From assembly GCF_003947415.1 (NCBI RefSeq), contig NZ_QHKL01000004.1, positions 124,001 through 188,000 on the forward strand: a stretch of 64,000 nucleotides of DNA. Reading direction: 5' to 3'. Positions 8,656 through 18,540 of the stretch are shown here, piece after piece (the first letter of the stretch is position 1; every line of letters starts with the position of its first letter). The DNA is from Amycolatopsis sp. WAC 01376. GTDB taxonomy: Bacteria; Actinomycetota; Actinomycetes; Mycobacteriales; Pseudonocardiaceae. The notes below the pieces were generated by a model. That model ran no database searches. It was not told where the DNA came from and saw only the letters and a program-made list of their open reading frames with translations. A program made the translations under genes and the position numbers.

Positions 8656-9198
8656 CTAGGAAAACCGGTCCAGATCCTCCGGCGTGTCGATGTCGTCGCT
8701 CTCGCCCGGCTCCTCGGGCACCTCGACGATGTCCAGCCCGCCCAACGTCCGCCGCAGCGAGGCGTTCTCCACCGTCTCCGGCAAGGCCGCGCGCAGCGCC
8801 TCGGCGCGCCAGGCGCCGAGCAGCCACTGCCGCTCCCCCGAACCGTCGACCAGAACCGCGCCCGACGCGGCACCGAGTGCGGTCACCAGCCGATCCACAG
8901 TGGACTTCCGGACCCCGGCGAGGTCACCGGCCAGCACCACGACGATCTCCGTGCGCACCAACGCGAGGCCGGCGGCCAGCGCGGCCACCGGACCCGTTCC
9001 GGGTGAAGCTTCCCGGGTCCAGACGACGTCGCCGAAACCCGGTCGTTCCGGGCCGACGACGATCACCGGATCCGCGTCCTCGAGCGCGGCCAGCGCCCTG
9101 GCCAGCAACGGTTTTCCCCCGACGGGGAGCGCGGGTTTGTCCACACCGGACAGGCGACGCGCGGCGCCGCCCGCCAGCACGATCCCCGCGTGAGTCAC
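8656..9198 (-). CDS. mobA: Molybdenum cofactor guanylyltransferase-like nucleotidyltransferase
   Basis: The 180-residue protein has the nucleotidyltransferase signature GIVLAGGAARRLSGVDKPAL and the metal-binding VVLAGDLAGV, as in MobA enzymes that attach GMP to molybdopterin. The C-terminal DIDTPEDLDRFS is the usual ending of this family. In most MobA proteins the metal motif reads CDxP; here it is GDLA, and the protein is at the short end, so specificity for GTP and molybdopterin is not certain. GTG at 9198 starts two bases after the stop of the NlpC/P60 gene, so the two are probably co-transcribed. Confidence 0.82.
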   Translation of the reverse strand: MTHAGIVLAGGAARRLSGVDKPALPVGGKPLLARALAALEDADPVIVVGPERPGFGDVVWTREASPGTGPVAALAAGLALVRTEIVVVLAGDLAGVRKSTVDRLVTALGAASGAVLVDGSGERQWLLGAWRAEALRAALPETVENASLRRTLGGLDIVEVPEEPGESDDIDTPEDLDRFS

Positions 9199-9200
9199 GC

Positions 9201-10556
9201 TCAGCCGATCAAGCGGGTCGCGTACGGCATGATGCCGCCGTAGCGCACCGGCGCGATGCGGACCCGCAGACCCGACTGCGGCGCCTCGACCATCTGCCCG
9301 TTCCCGAGGTACATCGCGACGTGGTGGATGCCCCGCGCACTGCCGCCCCAGAAGAGCATGTCACCGCGGCGCATCTGCGAGAGCGGCACTTTCCGCCCGG
9401 CGTTGTACTGGTAGCCGCTGTAGTGCGGGAGCGACTTCACCCCGGCGAACGCGTAGATCATCAGGCCGGAGCAGTCGAAGCCGATCTTGTTGTAGTCGCC
9501 GTAACGGTCGGCCGTGCCACCGTCGCGGATGCCGCGGGTCGGACCGGCCGTGTTGCCACCACCCCAGGCGTAGACCACGCCGAGTTGCGACAGCGCCCGC
9601 CGGACGACGGCTTCGACGCTCGCCCCGGCGGGGGCCGACTGGACGGGCCTGCCCGTCGGACGGCCGCCTCCACCCTGGCTGGGGCTGGGCCTCGACGCGG
9701 CGAGCGCGGCCTGACGAGCGCGTTCCTCGTCCTCGCGGGCCTTCTGCGCCTTCCAGTCCTCGTAGCGCTGCCGCTGCCCCTGCAGGCCGCTGACCTTCTG
9801 CTGCGCTTCGAAGAGCTGCTTCTCGACGCCCGCCTTGTCGGCTTCGAGCTTCTGGTTCTGCGTGGCCTGGTTGTCCTGCGCGTGCTGGGCGGCGCTCTGC
9901 GCGTTGTCGGCCTCGTGTTTGGCCGCTTCGGCAGCGCGCTTGCGCTCCTGCGCGATCTCGAGCTTCTTGCGCGCGGTCGCGTCCTTGTTGGACTTGTCCG
10001 TTTGCGCGCGCTTCATCGTGTCGAGCGCGTTGAGCCTGCTGCCGCCGACCGCGTCGAGCATCTGGGCGCGTCCGAGGAGTTCCTTCGGACTGTTGGCCGT
10101 CAGGTACGCCGACACCGAGCCGACGGTGCTGCCCTGCTGGAAGCTGGCGGCGGCGAACTTGTCGAGGTCGGTTCGGGCCTTGTCGATGGTCGCCTGCGCG
10201 GCGTCGGATTCGGTGCGTGCGGACTGCGCCTCACGATCGGCCTGCGCGGCTTCGTCTTGCGCGGTCTCCGCGTCGACCCTGGCCTTGTTCGCCTCTTCCA
10301 TCTTCAGCTCGACGTCGTCGTTGAGCTGGGCGAGCTTGGACTCGGCCTGGGCCAGCTGGTTCGTGAGCCTGCCGACGTCGCCCGCCTTGGCGTTGGCCTC
10401 GGCCTTGCTGGAGTTGATCTCGGAGTCGCTGGGGTTCGGCGGGGGCGGCGGAACCGCGAGCCCCGTGCCCGTCACCCCGAGCAACAGGGCGACGGCGAGC
10501 GCGCCGATGGTCATGCCACGGCGGGCACTCGTCCCAGACCCGGCTTCACCACGCAC
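9201..10556 (-). CDS. Secreted NlpC/P60 peptidoglycan endopeptidase with coiled coil (RipA-like)
   Basis: Residues 1-35 form a signal peptide; about 45-135 and 160-290 are long Ala/Glu/Lys-rich coiled coils; 310-451 is an NlpC/P60 domain. Catalytic Cys362 is in DCSGLM and the His is in GIHHVAMYLG, with EAPQSG following. Such enzymes cut D-Glu/meso-DAP bonds in wall peptides during cell separation, with the coiled coil holding the catalytic part in check or binding an activator. GTG at 10556 has AGGAGGT at good spacing. Gene order with acnA upstream and moxR downstream matches mycobacterial ripA, supporting that relationship. Confidence 0.92.
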   Translation of the reverse strand: MRGEAGSGTSARRGMTIGALAVALLLGVTGTGLAVPPPPPNPSDSEINSSKAEANAKAGDVGRLTNQLAQAESKLAQLNDDVELKMEEANKARVDAETAQDEAAQADREAQSARTESDAAQATIDKARTDLDKFAAASFQQGSTVGSVSAYLTANSPKELLGRAQMLDAVGGSRLNALDTMKRAQTDKSNKDATARKKLEIAQERKRAAEAAKHEADNAQSAAQHAQDNQATQNQKLEADKAGVEKQLFEAQQKVSGLQGQRQRYEDWKAQKAREDEERARQAALAASRPSPSQGGGGRPTGRPVQSAPAGASVEAVVRRALSQLGVVYAWGGGNTAGPTRGIRDGGTADRYGDYNKIGFDCSGLMIYAFAGVKSLPHYSGYQYNAGRKVPLSQMRRGDMLFWGGSARGIHHVAMYLGNGQMVEAPQSGLRVRIAPVRYGGIMPYATRLIG

Positions 10557-10743
10557 GATCCGCCCACCTCCTGATCTTGAACAATGGACTCACTGTGCCA
10601 CTGCCGTCACAGCATTACCAGAAGCACCACCAGGAACTTACACACCGTAGGCACCATTTCCCCTCAACGGGGGACGAACAGACGAACGTTTCGTCACTCG
10701 AACGGACGCAGGTCGGTGAGACCTTCATGACCCGCGTGTCGGC

Positions 10744-10772
10744 TTGCCAGGTAAAAAGGACGGGCGTACTGT
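10744..10772 (+). promoter_or_regulatory. Sigma70-type promoter of acnA
   Basis: TTGCCA at 10744-10749 and TACTGT at 10767-10772 are separated by exactly 17 bases, giving a start site near 10779 and a leader of about 120 nt before acnA. It lies in the 341-bp gap (10557-10897) between the divergent NlpC/P60 and acnA genes, in which I see no other gene. The -10 box overlaps a sequence matching the AcnR operator. Confidence 0.6.
10756..10771 (+). promoter_or_regulatory. Predicted AcnR operator at acnA
   Basis: The 16 bases AAGGACGGGCGTACTG match the Corynebacterium glutamicum AcnR operator consensus CAGNACnnnCGTACTG at every fixed position except the first (A for C). In C. glutamicum that operator also overlaps the acn promoter. 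Binding would occlude the -10 box at 10767-10772. Confidence 0.65.
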
Positions 10773-10897
10773 TTGAAGAGACGAACGAGGTGTGCCATCC
10801 CGCGTCCGGACCTACGGTGGGGGTGCGCAAGACTCGCTCCCGGCCGACCCGAACGGCCTGGAGAACTCACCGAACTGACCCGCCACTGGAGTTAGAA

Positions 10898-13708
<2,811 letters not shown>

Positions 13709-13722
13709 GCACCTCCCACGTC

Positions 13723-13755
13723 GGCCCCTTTCCCCGCACTTCGGGGAAAGGGGCC
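13723..13755 (+). terminator. Terminator after acnA
   Basis: Perfect 14-bp stem (13723-13736 with 13742-13755), 5-nt loop, starting 14 bases after the acnA stop. Core GGCCCCTTTCCCC. Confidence 0.8.
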
Positions 13756-13770
13756 TTCGTCGTTCTCCGG

Positions 13771-13782
13771 TACCGTACGGTA
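13771..13782. promoter_or_regulatory. Perfect palindrome TACCGTACGGTA abutting the hydrolase start
   Basis: A 12-bp exact palindrome ends on the first base of the ATG at 13782. No Shine-Dalgarno sequence is present, so the site occupies the region where a promoter or ribosome site would be. It may be an operator for a dimeric repressor; the protein is unknown. Confidence 0.35.
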
Positions 13783-14582
13783 TGACCACGGGGAGAGTTC
13801 AGGTCGAGAACGGCGAATTGGCGTACGAGATCCGCGGCGAAGGCGATCCGGTGATCCTGCTGCACGGCGGGATCCTCGACTCCCGGATGTGGGACGCCGA
13901 AATGGCGGCGCTCGCACCGCACCACACCGCTATCAGGTACGACGCGCGCGGACATGGCGAATCGTCCACGCCGACAGAGCGGTTCAAACACTACGAGGAT
14001 CTCCGCGAGCTGATGACCGCGCTGGGGATTCCCCGCGCGTCATTGGTCGGCTTGTCCGGCGGCGGGCGGATCGCGGTCGACTTCGCGCTGACCTACCCGG
14101 ACCTCGTCGAGAACCTCGTCCTCGTGGCCACCGGCCTCAGCTCGATGGTGACGAAGGATCCTTTCGTCTTGGAGCAGAACAAGAAACTCGAGGAGGCGGG
14201 CGCCCGAGGTGATCTCCCCGCCGCCATCGAGTGCATCCTGCGCATGTGGGTGGACGGGCCGCGGCGCGCGCCCGCAGACGTCGATCAGGATGTCCGGCGG
14301 CTGTGCCAGGAGATGTACACGCAGACGATCGTGCGGCACGGGCTCTCCGGCTTCACACTGATGGACGAACTGCGGGCCATCGAGCGCACCGGCGAGCTGA
14401 CCCCGCGCACGTTGACGTTGGCGGGCGATCTGGATTCCTCGGATATCCTCGCCATCTCCGACCAGATCGAAAGCGAAGCACGCGACGCCCGGAAACTCGT
14501 CGTTCCCGGGGTCGCGCATATGATCAATCTGGCGAAACCCGCCGAGTTTTCGGGGATATTGCTGGAGTTCCTGGACTGCTAG
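13782..14582 (+). CDS. Alpha/beta hydrolase
   Basis: The 266-residue protein has the alpha/beta hydrolase oxyanion region VILLHGGILDSRMW, nucleophile elbow GLSGGG, acid GDLDSSDI and catalytic His in PGVAHMINLAKP. It resembles 3-oxoadipate enol-lactonase/arylesterase-like hydrolases, but substrate cannot be assigned. It is monocistronic, starting about 27 bp after the acnA terminator. No ribosome site is visible and a perfect palindrome abuts the ATG, so translation may be leaderless. Confidence 0.87.
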   Translation: MTTGRVQVENGELAYEIRGEGDPVILLHGGILDSRMWDAEMAALAPHHTAIRYDARGHGESSTPTERFKHYEDLRELMTALGIPRASLVGLSGGGRIAVDFALTYPDLVENLVLVATGLSSMVTKDPFVLEQNKKLEEAGARGDLPAAIECILRMWVDGPRRAPADVDQDVRRLCQEMYTQTIVRHGLSGFTLMDELRAIERTGELTPRTLTLAGDLDSSDILAISDQIESEARDARKLVVPGVAHMINLAKPAEFSGILLEFLDC

Positions 14583-14640
14583 TGGTCGCGAGGGCCAGCG
14601 ACAACTGGCGGACAGCGACCGCGAAGGCCACCGCGACCAA

Positions 14641-15117
14641 CTAAGCCGTCTCCCGCTCTTCCTGCTCGGAGCACTCTTCCCGGCGCTCCGGCCGGCGGTC
14701 GACGACGCGGCCGAGCGGGCGCAACAGCACGTTGACCCCGACGATCACCGCCGTCCCGGCGAGGGCGACGACGTAAAGTCCTGCTCCCGCAAGGGATCCG
14801 ACGGCCGCCGAGCACCACAGGGTGGCCGCGGTGTTGAGTCCGCGCACGTTCAGGCCGTCCCGAAGGATCACCCCGGCGCCGAGGAAACCGATACCGGAGA
14901 CGATCTGGGCGGCGACGCGCGTCGGGTCGGCGTCGCCACTGGTGTTCAGCCCGCCGAAACCGTGGGCGGACAACAGGACGAAGAGGGTCGCGCCGACGGC
15001 GACGAGGGCGTTGGTGCGGAGTCCGGCCATCCGGGCGCGGTACTGGCGCTCGATGCCGATGACGGCGCCGAGGCCGACGCCCGTGCCGACCCTGAGCAGC
15101 ATTTCGAAGGTGTTCAT
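14641..15117 (-). CDS. MgtC/SapB family membrane protein
   Basis: The roughly 158-residue protein has the MgtC/SapB signature LGAVIGIERQYRARMAGLRTN and about four to five membrane helices (IVSGIGFLGAGVIL and a C-terminal pair). The family is linked to adaptation to low magnesium and inhibition of the F-type ATP synthase in pathogens, but most environmental members are uncharacterised. ATG at 15117 is chosen over an upstream start at 15147 because family members begin with MxxxEMLLR. No M-box riboswitch is visible in the 135 bp upstream, which separate it from a LysR gene in the same direction. Confidence 0.88.
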   Translation of the reverse strand: MNTFEMLLRVGTGVGLGAVIGIERQYRARMAGLRTNALVAVGATLFVLLSAHGFGGLNTSGDADPTRVAAQIVSGIGFLGAGVILRDGLNVRGLNTAATLWCSAAVGSLAGAGLYVVALAGTAVIVGVNVLLRPLGRVVDRRPERREECSEQEERETA

Positions 15118-15252
15118 GATTCCGGCTCTTTTCTGGCGTGCGTACACAAAGCCAGACAGGGAAAGGAGACCGGAGAAGGTCAGCGCACCGCGCGCACGGG
15201 TGAACGGCGACCACTTCCGGTCGATCCAGAACTGTCTTCCGGCATGTGCCGC

Positions 15253-16203
15253 TCACCTCGCTTTCGTACTCGATCGGTGTTGATCAACCTTCGAGACTCT
15301 ACCACCGGACGGTCCGAGCGCGGCGTGGATCGTGTCACGCAGCCAGCGCTGGGCCGGATCGGCGTCGAGCCGCGCGTGCCAGAGCTGGCAGACCTCGATC
15401 GCCGGGAGGTCCGCGGGGACGGGGAACCAGCGGATGCCGAGTGACCGGCCGTACTGCTCGGCGAGCCGCTGGGGCGCGAGACCGATGTAGTCGCTCGAAG
15501 CGACCAGGAACGCGGCGACGGCGGAGGTGGGGACGACCGCCGCGACCCGCCGCTGGAGGCCTGCCGCCTCGAGCACGTCGTCGAGCGGGCCCCTGCCTTT
15601 GCCGCGCCGTGAAGCGGAAACGTGCGGATACCGGCAAAGCTGCGCCAGCGTCGGACGACGTACGCCGCCGAGCGGGCCGTCCGCCCGGACGATCGCGACC
15701 ACGCGTTCCTGGTACAGCAGGGTCGAATGGATGTCGGGCGCCGCGATGTCGCCCGCGCCGATGTCCAGATCCACCGATCCGTCTCGCAACGCCTCGGTGC
15801 TCTCGCTGCCTTCGGCGACGAAACGCAGGACCACACCCGGCGCGACGGCGGCGGTCGCCTCGACGGCCGCCGTCACCAAGGTCGCGGCGACGCCGTCGTT
15901 GATGCGGATGGTGAAGGTGCGTTCGAGGTCGGCGATCGCGAGGTCACGGTCGGCGCTGATCAGGGCCGACGCCTCGTCGAGCAGCGACCGCACCCGCGGG
16001 GCGGTCCGCAGCGCGAACGGCGTCGGCACCATCCCGCGTCCGGCGCGCACCAGGATCGGATCCCCCATCGCCCGCCGCAACCGGCCCAGCGCCCGGCTCG
16101 CCGCCGGGATCGACAGGTGCAGCCGTTCGGCGGCCGCCGTCACGCTGCCCTCCCGCAGCAGCGCGTCGAACACCCGCAGAAGGTTGAGGTCCAGCTGATC
16201 CAT
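15253..16203 (-). CDS. LysR-family regulator of the divergent MFS gene
   Basis: LysR protein of 316 residues: N-terminal winged helix (LNLLRVFDALLREGSVTAAAERLHLS) and a substrate-binding domain with typical LYQERVVAIVR and PVPADLP segments. It starts 75 bp from the divergent MFS transporter and a T-N11-A LysR box lies exactly between, so it probably controls both itself and the transporter unit. The inducer is unknown. Confidence 0.92.
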   Translation of the reverse strand: MDQLDLNLLRVFDALLREGSVTAAAERLHLSIPAASRALGRLRRAMGDPILVRAGRGMVPTPFALRTAPRVRSLLDEASALISADRDLAIADLERTFTIRINDGVAATLVTAAVEATAAVAPGVVLRFVAEGSESTEALRDGSVDLDIGAGDIAAPDIHSTLLYQERVVAIVRADGPLGGVRRPTLAQLCRYPHVSASRRGKGRGPLDDVLEAAGLQRRVAAVVPTSAVAAFLVASSDYIGLAPQRLAEQYGRSLGIRWFPVPADLPAIEVCQLWHARLDADPAQRWLRDTIHAALGPSGGRVSKVDQHRSSTKAR

Positions 16204-16222
16204 AGTTGCATCGTACGCAACT
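16204..16222. promoter_or_regulatory. LysR box (AGTTGC-N7-GCAACT)
   Basis: Perfect 6-bp inverted repeat AGTTGC/GCAACT spaced by seven bases, with the T-N11-A pattern of LysR sites, directly upstream of the regulator ATG. A further GTTGC half-site follows at about 16236. Divergent transporter starts at 16279. Confidence 0.6.
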
Positions 16223-16278
16223 ACTACTTACCAACGTTGCGTGGCACGAAGAACACCCTGGCCCATAGCGTCGTGGAC

Positions 16279-17769
16279 ATGCCACTCCGACTTCATCTCC
16301 GCGACGCCCCCGAAGCCGCGGCGGACCGACGCGGCCTGCTGACCGCCATGTGTGCCTGTGTCGTACTCGTGGTCGGGATGGTCGCCGCCGTCAACCTCGC
16401 CGTCCCGATGCTGGCCGCGAGCGACCTCCATCCGTCAGCGTCGGCGCTGATCTGGATCGTCGACACCTACGTCGTCTTCTTCGCCTGTCTCGTGATCCCC
16501 GGCGGCGCGGCGGGCGACCGCTTCGGCCGCAAAGGCGTCCTGCTCGCCGGCCTGGCGCTGTTCGCGCTCGGCGCGCTGCTGTCGGCGATCGCGCCGAACG
16601 TGCCGCTCCTGCTGGCGGGCCGGGCCGTCACCGGGATCGGGGCCGCCGCGGTGCTGCCCAACACGCTCGCCGTGCTGCTGCACGCCGTACCCGCCGAGCG
16701 CAAGGGCGTGACGATCGCGACCTGGGCGTCGATGACCGGGATCGGCGGTGTCGTGGGGAACGTCGGCGGCGGCGCGCTGCTGGCGGGCGGGTCGTGGCGC
16801 TGGCTGTTCGCGGCCGTCGTCCCGCTCACCGTCGTGCTGGCCGCGCTCGTCGCCCGGATCGCGCCCGTTTCCCCTCGGCACGACCGGCCGCTCAGCCCCC
16901 TCGGCGCCGTCCTGCTCGTCGGCGCGTCGGTCGCGTTGTTACTCGGCATCGTCGAAGGACCCGAAGAGGGTTGGGGAAGCCCGATCGTCCTGACCGGATT
17001 CGCCGGCGCGGTCCTGCTGTTCGCCTTGTGGACGGTCGTCGAACTGAGGGCCGGGCACCCGCTGCTCGATCCCCGGTTGTTCCGGGTGCCCGCGCTGCGC
17101 AGTGCCTGTCTCGGCATGACCACGATCTTCTTCGGGATGTTCGCGCTGTTCTACGTCAACGCGTCCTTCCTCCAGTACGGCAAGGGTTTCGGGGTCCTGT
17201 TGACCGGGCTCGGGATCATCCCGCTGACCGTCCCGGTCATCCTCGGCGCGCGGCACGCCGGCAGGCTCGTCCGGCGCGTCGGCGTCGATACCACGGTCAC
17301 CATCGCGTTCGTCTTCTGCGGTTGCGGCCTCATCGGACTGTCCACAAGTGACAGTTCGACGCCGTACCCGGTGTACGCGGCCTGGCTCGTGGTGACCGGT
17401 ATCGGTGTCACACTGGCCCTTCCGACGCTGTCCGCCGCGATCTCCGGTTCGCTGCCGCCCGCACAGGCCGGTGTCGGCGCCGGACTCCAGGCCACCACCC
17501 GCGAATTCGGCAGCGCACTGGGCGTCGCCGTCATCGGCACCGTTCTCACCGGACGCTTCGTGGCCGCGCTTCCGCCGGACATCCAGGCGGAGCACGATCC
17601 GCACACCGTCGCGCAGGCGCTGGCCGTCACCGCGCCCGGCCGCGCACCCGAAGTGGTCTCCGCGTTCGTCACCGGCGCGAGCACGGCCCTCCGGGTGATC
17701 GGCGTGAGCGTGCTCGTCCTCGGGGCGCTCGTCGTCCTGCAGTCCCGCCTTTCCCGTAACACCAAGTAA
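16279..17769 (+). CDS. MFS efflux transporter, DHA2-like (14 TM)
   Basis: Protein of 496 residues with roughly 14 hydrophobic helices, the motif A loop GDRFGRKGVLLAGLALF and motif C region (TGIGGVVGNVGGGALLAG), as in drug:H+ antiporters of the DHA2 family. It should export small toxic compounds or antibiotics across the inner membrane using the proton gradient. A LysR regulator and box lie immediately upstream. It is followed at 13 bp by a decayed SDR gene and then by a darcynin-family gene, probably all on one transcript. Confidence 0.93.
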   Translation: MPLRLHLRDAPEAAADRRGLLTAMCACVVLVVGMVAAVNLAVPMLAASDLHPSASALIWIVDTYVVFFACLVIPGGAAGDRFGRKGVLLAGLALFALGALLSAIAPNVPLLLAGRAVTGIGAAAVLPNTLAVLLHAVPAERKGVTIATWASMTGIGGVVGNVGGGALLAGGSWRWLFAAVVPLTVVLAALVARIAPVSPRHDRPLSPLGAVLLVGASVALLLGIVEGPEEGWGSPIVLTGFAGAVLLFALWTVVELRAGHPLLDPRLFRVPALRSACLGMTTIFFGMFALFYVNASFLQYGKGFGVLLTGLGIIPLTVPVILGARHAGRLVRRVGVDTTVTIAFVFCGCGLIGLSTSDSSTPYPVYAAWLVVTGIGVTLALPTLSAAISGSLPPAQAGVGAGLQATTREFGSALGVAVIGTVLTGRFVAALPPDIQAEHDPHTVAQALAVTAPGRAPEVVSAFVTGASTALRVIGVSVLVLGALVVLQSRLSRNTK

Positions 17770-17782
17770 AGGGAGTACGCCC

Positions 17783-17972
17783 ATGCATGTATTCGTCACC
17801 GGGGCGACCGGCTGGATCGGCTCGGCCGTCGTGGACGAGTTGCTCGAGCCCGGCCACGAGGTCACCGGCCTCGCCCGCTCGACGGCCTCCGCGCGGGCGC
17901 CGAAGAGACCGAGGCCGTCATCCACCTGGCGACAAACACGACTGGGGCAACCCCGCCGGCGCCTACGCCTGA
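17783..17972 (+). pseudogene. Remnant of an extended SDR (NAD-dependent epimerase/dehydratase-like)
   Basis: A good ribosome site (AAAGGGAG) precedes ATG at 17783, which starts the classic Rossmann motif VFVTGATGWIGSAVVDELLE. After VTGLARS the frame loses similarity. The next SDR segment, LRAGAEETEAVIHLA, continues in another frame, and KHDWGNPAGAYA in a third, ending at 17972. A complete gene would be about 290 codons. Internal deletions plus at least two frame changes have therefore removed most of it. The position between the MFS gene and the darcynin gene suggests it was once part of that unit. Confidence 0.75.
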
Positions 17973-17987
17973 TCGAAAGGAATCACC

Positions 17988-18335
17988 ATGTCCGAAGTGA
18001 CCGCTTTCATGCTGGTGAAGACCACGCCTGAATGGCTCGGCCTCACCGTCGAGCAACGGGTGGAGGCCTTCAAGACCGAGGTGCTCCCGGCGATCGAGAG
18101 CAAGGTGAAAGGAGTCCGGTCCCGGTTCTTCGACACCGAGTTCTACTCCGCGCGAGTGACCGACGTGTGGGTCTGGGAGGCCGACGACCACCACTCGTAC
18201 CAACTGCTCATCGAGGCGCTGCGTGAGACGCCGTTCTGGGACCGGTATTTCGAGGTCGTCGACCTTCTGGTCGGCGTCGAGAACGCGTACGCCACGAACT
18301 ACGGGTTGGACGCCTACGCGAGCGTCAACGTCTGA
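17988..18335 (+). CDS. Darcynin-family small protein
   Basis: The 115-residue protein begins with VTAFMLVKTTPEWLGLTVEQR and contains DTEFYSARVTDVWVWE, which I recognise as the darcynin domain, a family of unknown function with a ferredoxin-like look. AAAGGAA precedes the ATG at 17988 at good spacing. It is the last gene of the LysR-controlled MFS unit and is followed by a hairpin terminator. It contains no Cys and no membrane segment, so it is probably cytosolic. Confidence 0.75.
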   Translation: MSEVTAFMLVKTTPEWLGLTVEQRVEAFKTEVLPAIESKVKGVRSRFFDTEFYSARVTDVWVWEADDHHSYQLLIEALRETPFWDRYFEVVDLLVGVENAYATNYGLDAYASVNV

Positions 18336-18406
18336 AGCCAGCGAGGGCCAGGTGCACCGGCGGCCGCGACCATGGCCGTAGCCGGTGCCCTGGTTACCCA
18401 CCCGGG

Positions 18407-18435
18407 TCACCCGGACGAGAATCCCGTCCGGGTGA
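18407..18435 (+). terminator. Hairpin after the MFS/darcynin unit
   Basis: Perfect 11-bp stem TCACCCGGACG/CGTCCGGGTGA with a 7-nt loop, 72 bases after the darcynin stop. Confidence 0.65.
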
Positions 18436-18492
18436 GCCGGCCTCCCCGCCGGAACCCTAGGCCGGGGTGTTCGGGACCGGTCCCCGGACGCC

Positions 18493-18524
18493 ACGAAGGC
18501 CACCGCCGGGACGGTGGCCTTCGT
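18493..18524 (-). terminator. Hairpin after the tripeptidyl aminopeptidase gene
   Basis: Perfect 13-bp stem (18493-18505 with 18512-18524), 6-nt loop, located 16 bp past the stop of the minus-strand gene. It may work in both directions together with 18407-18435. Confidence 0.7.
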
Positions 18525-18540
18525 GTTCAAGAGCCTACGA

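Noticed and set aside
10572..10610. CRP-like TGTGACGGCAGTGGCACA upstream of the NlpC/P60 gene
   Set aside because: Half-sites are spaced eight bases instead of six and the second half is imperfect.
15118..15252. Possible M-box magnesium riboswitch before mgtC
   Set aside because: Gap is too short and shows none of the conserved M-box stems.
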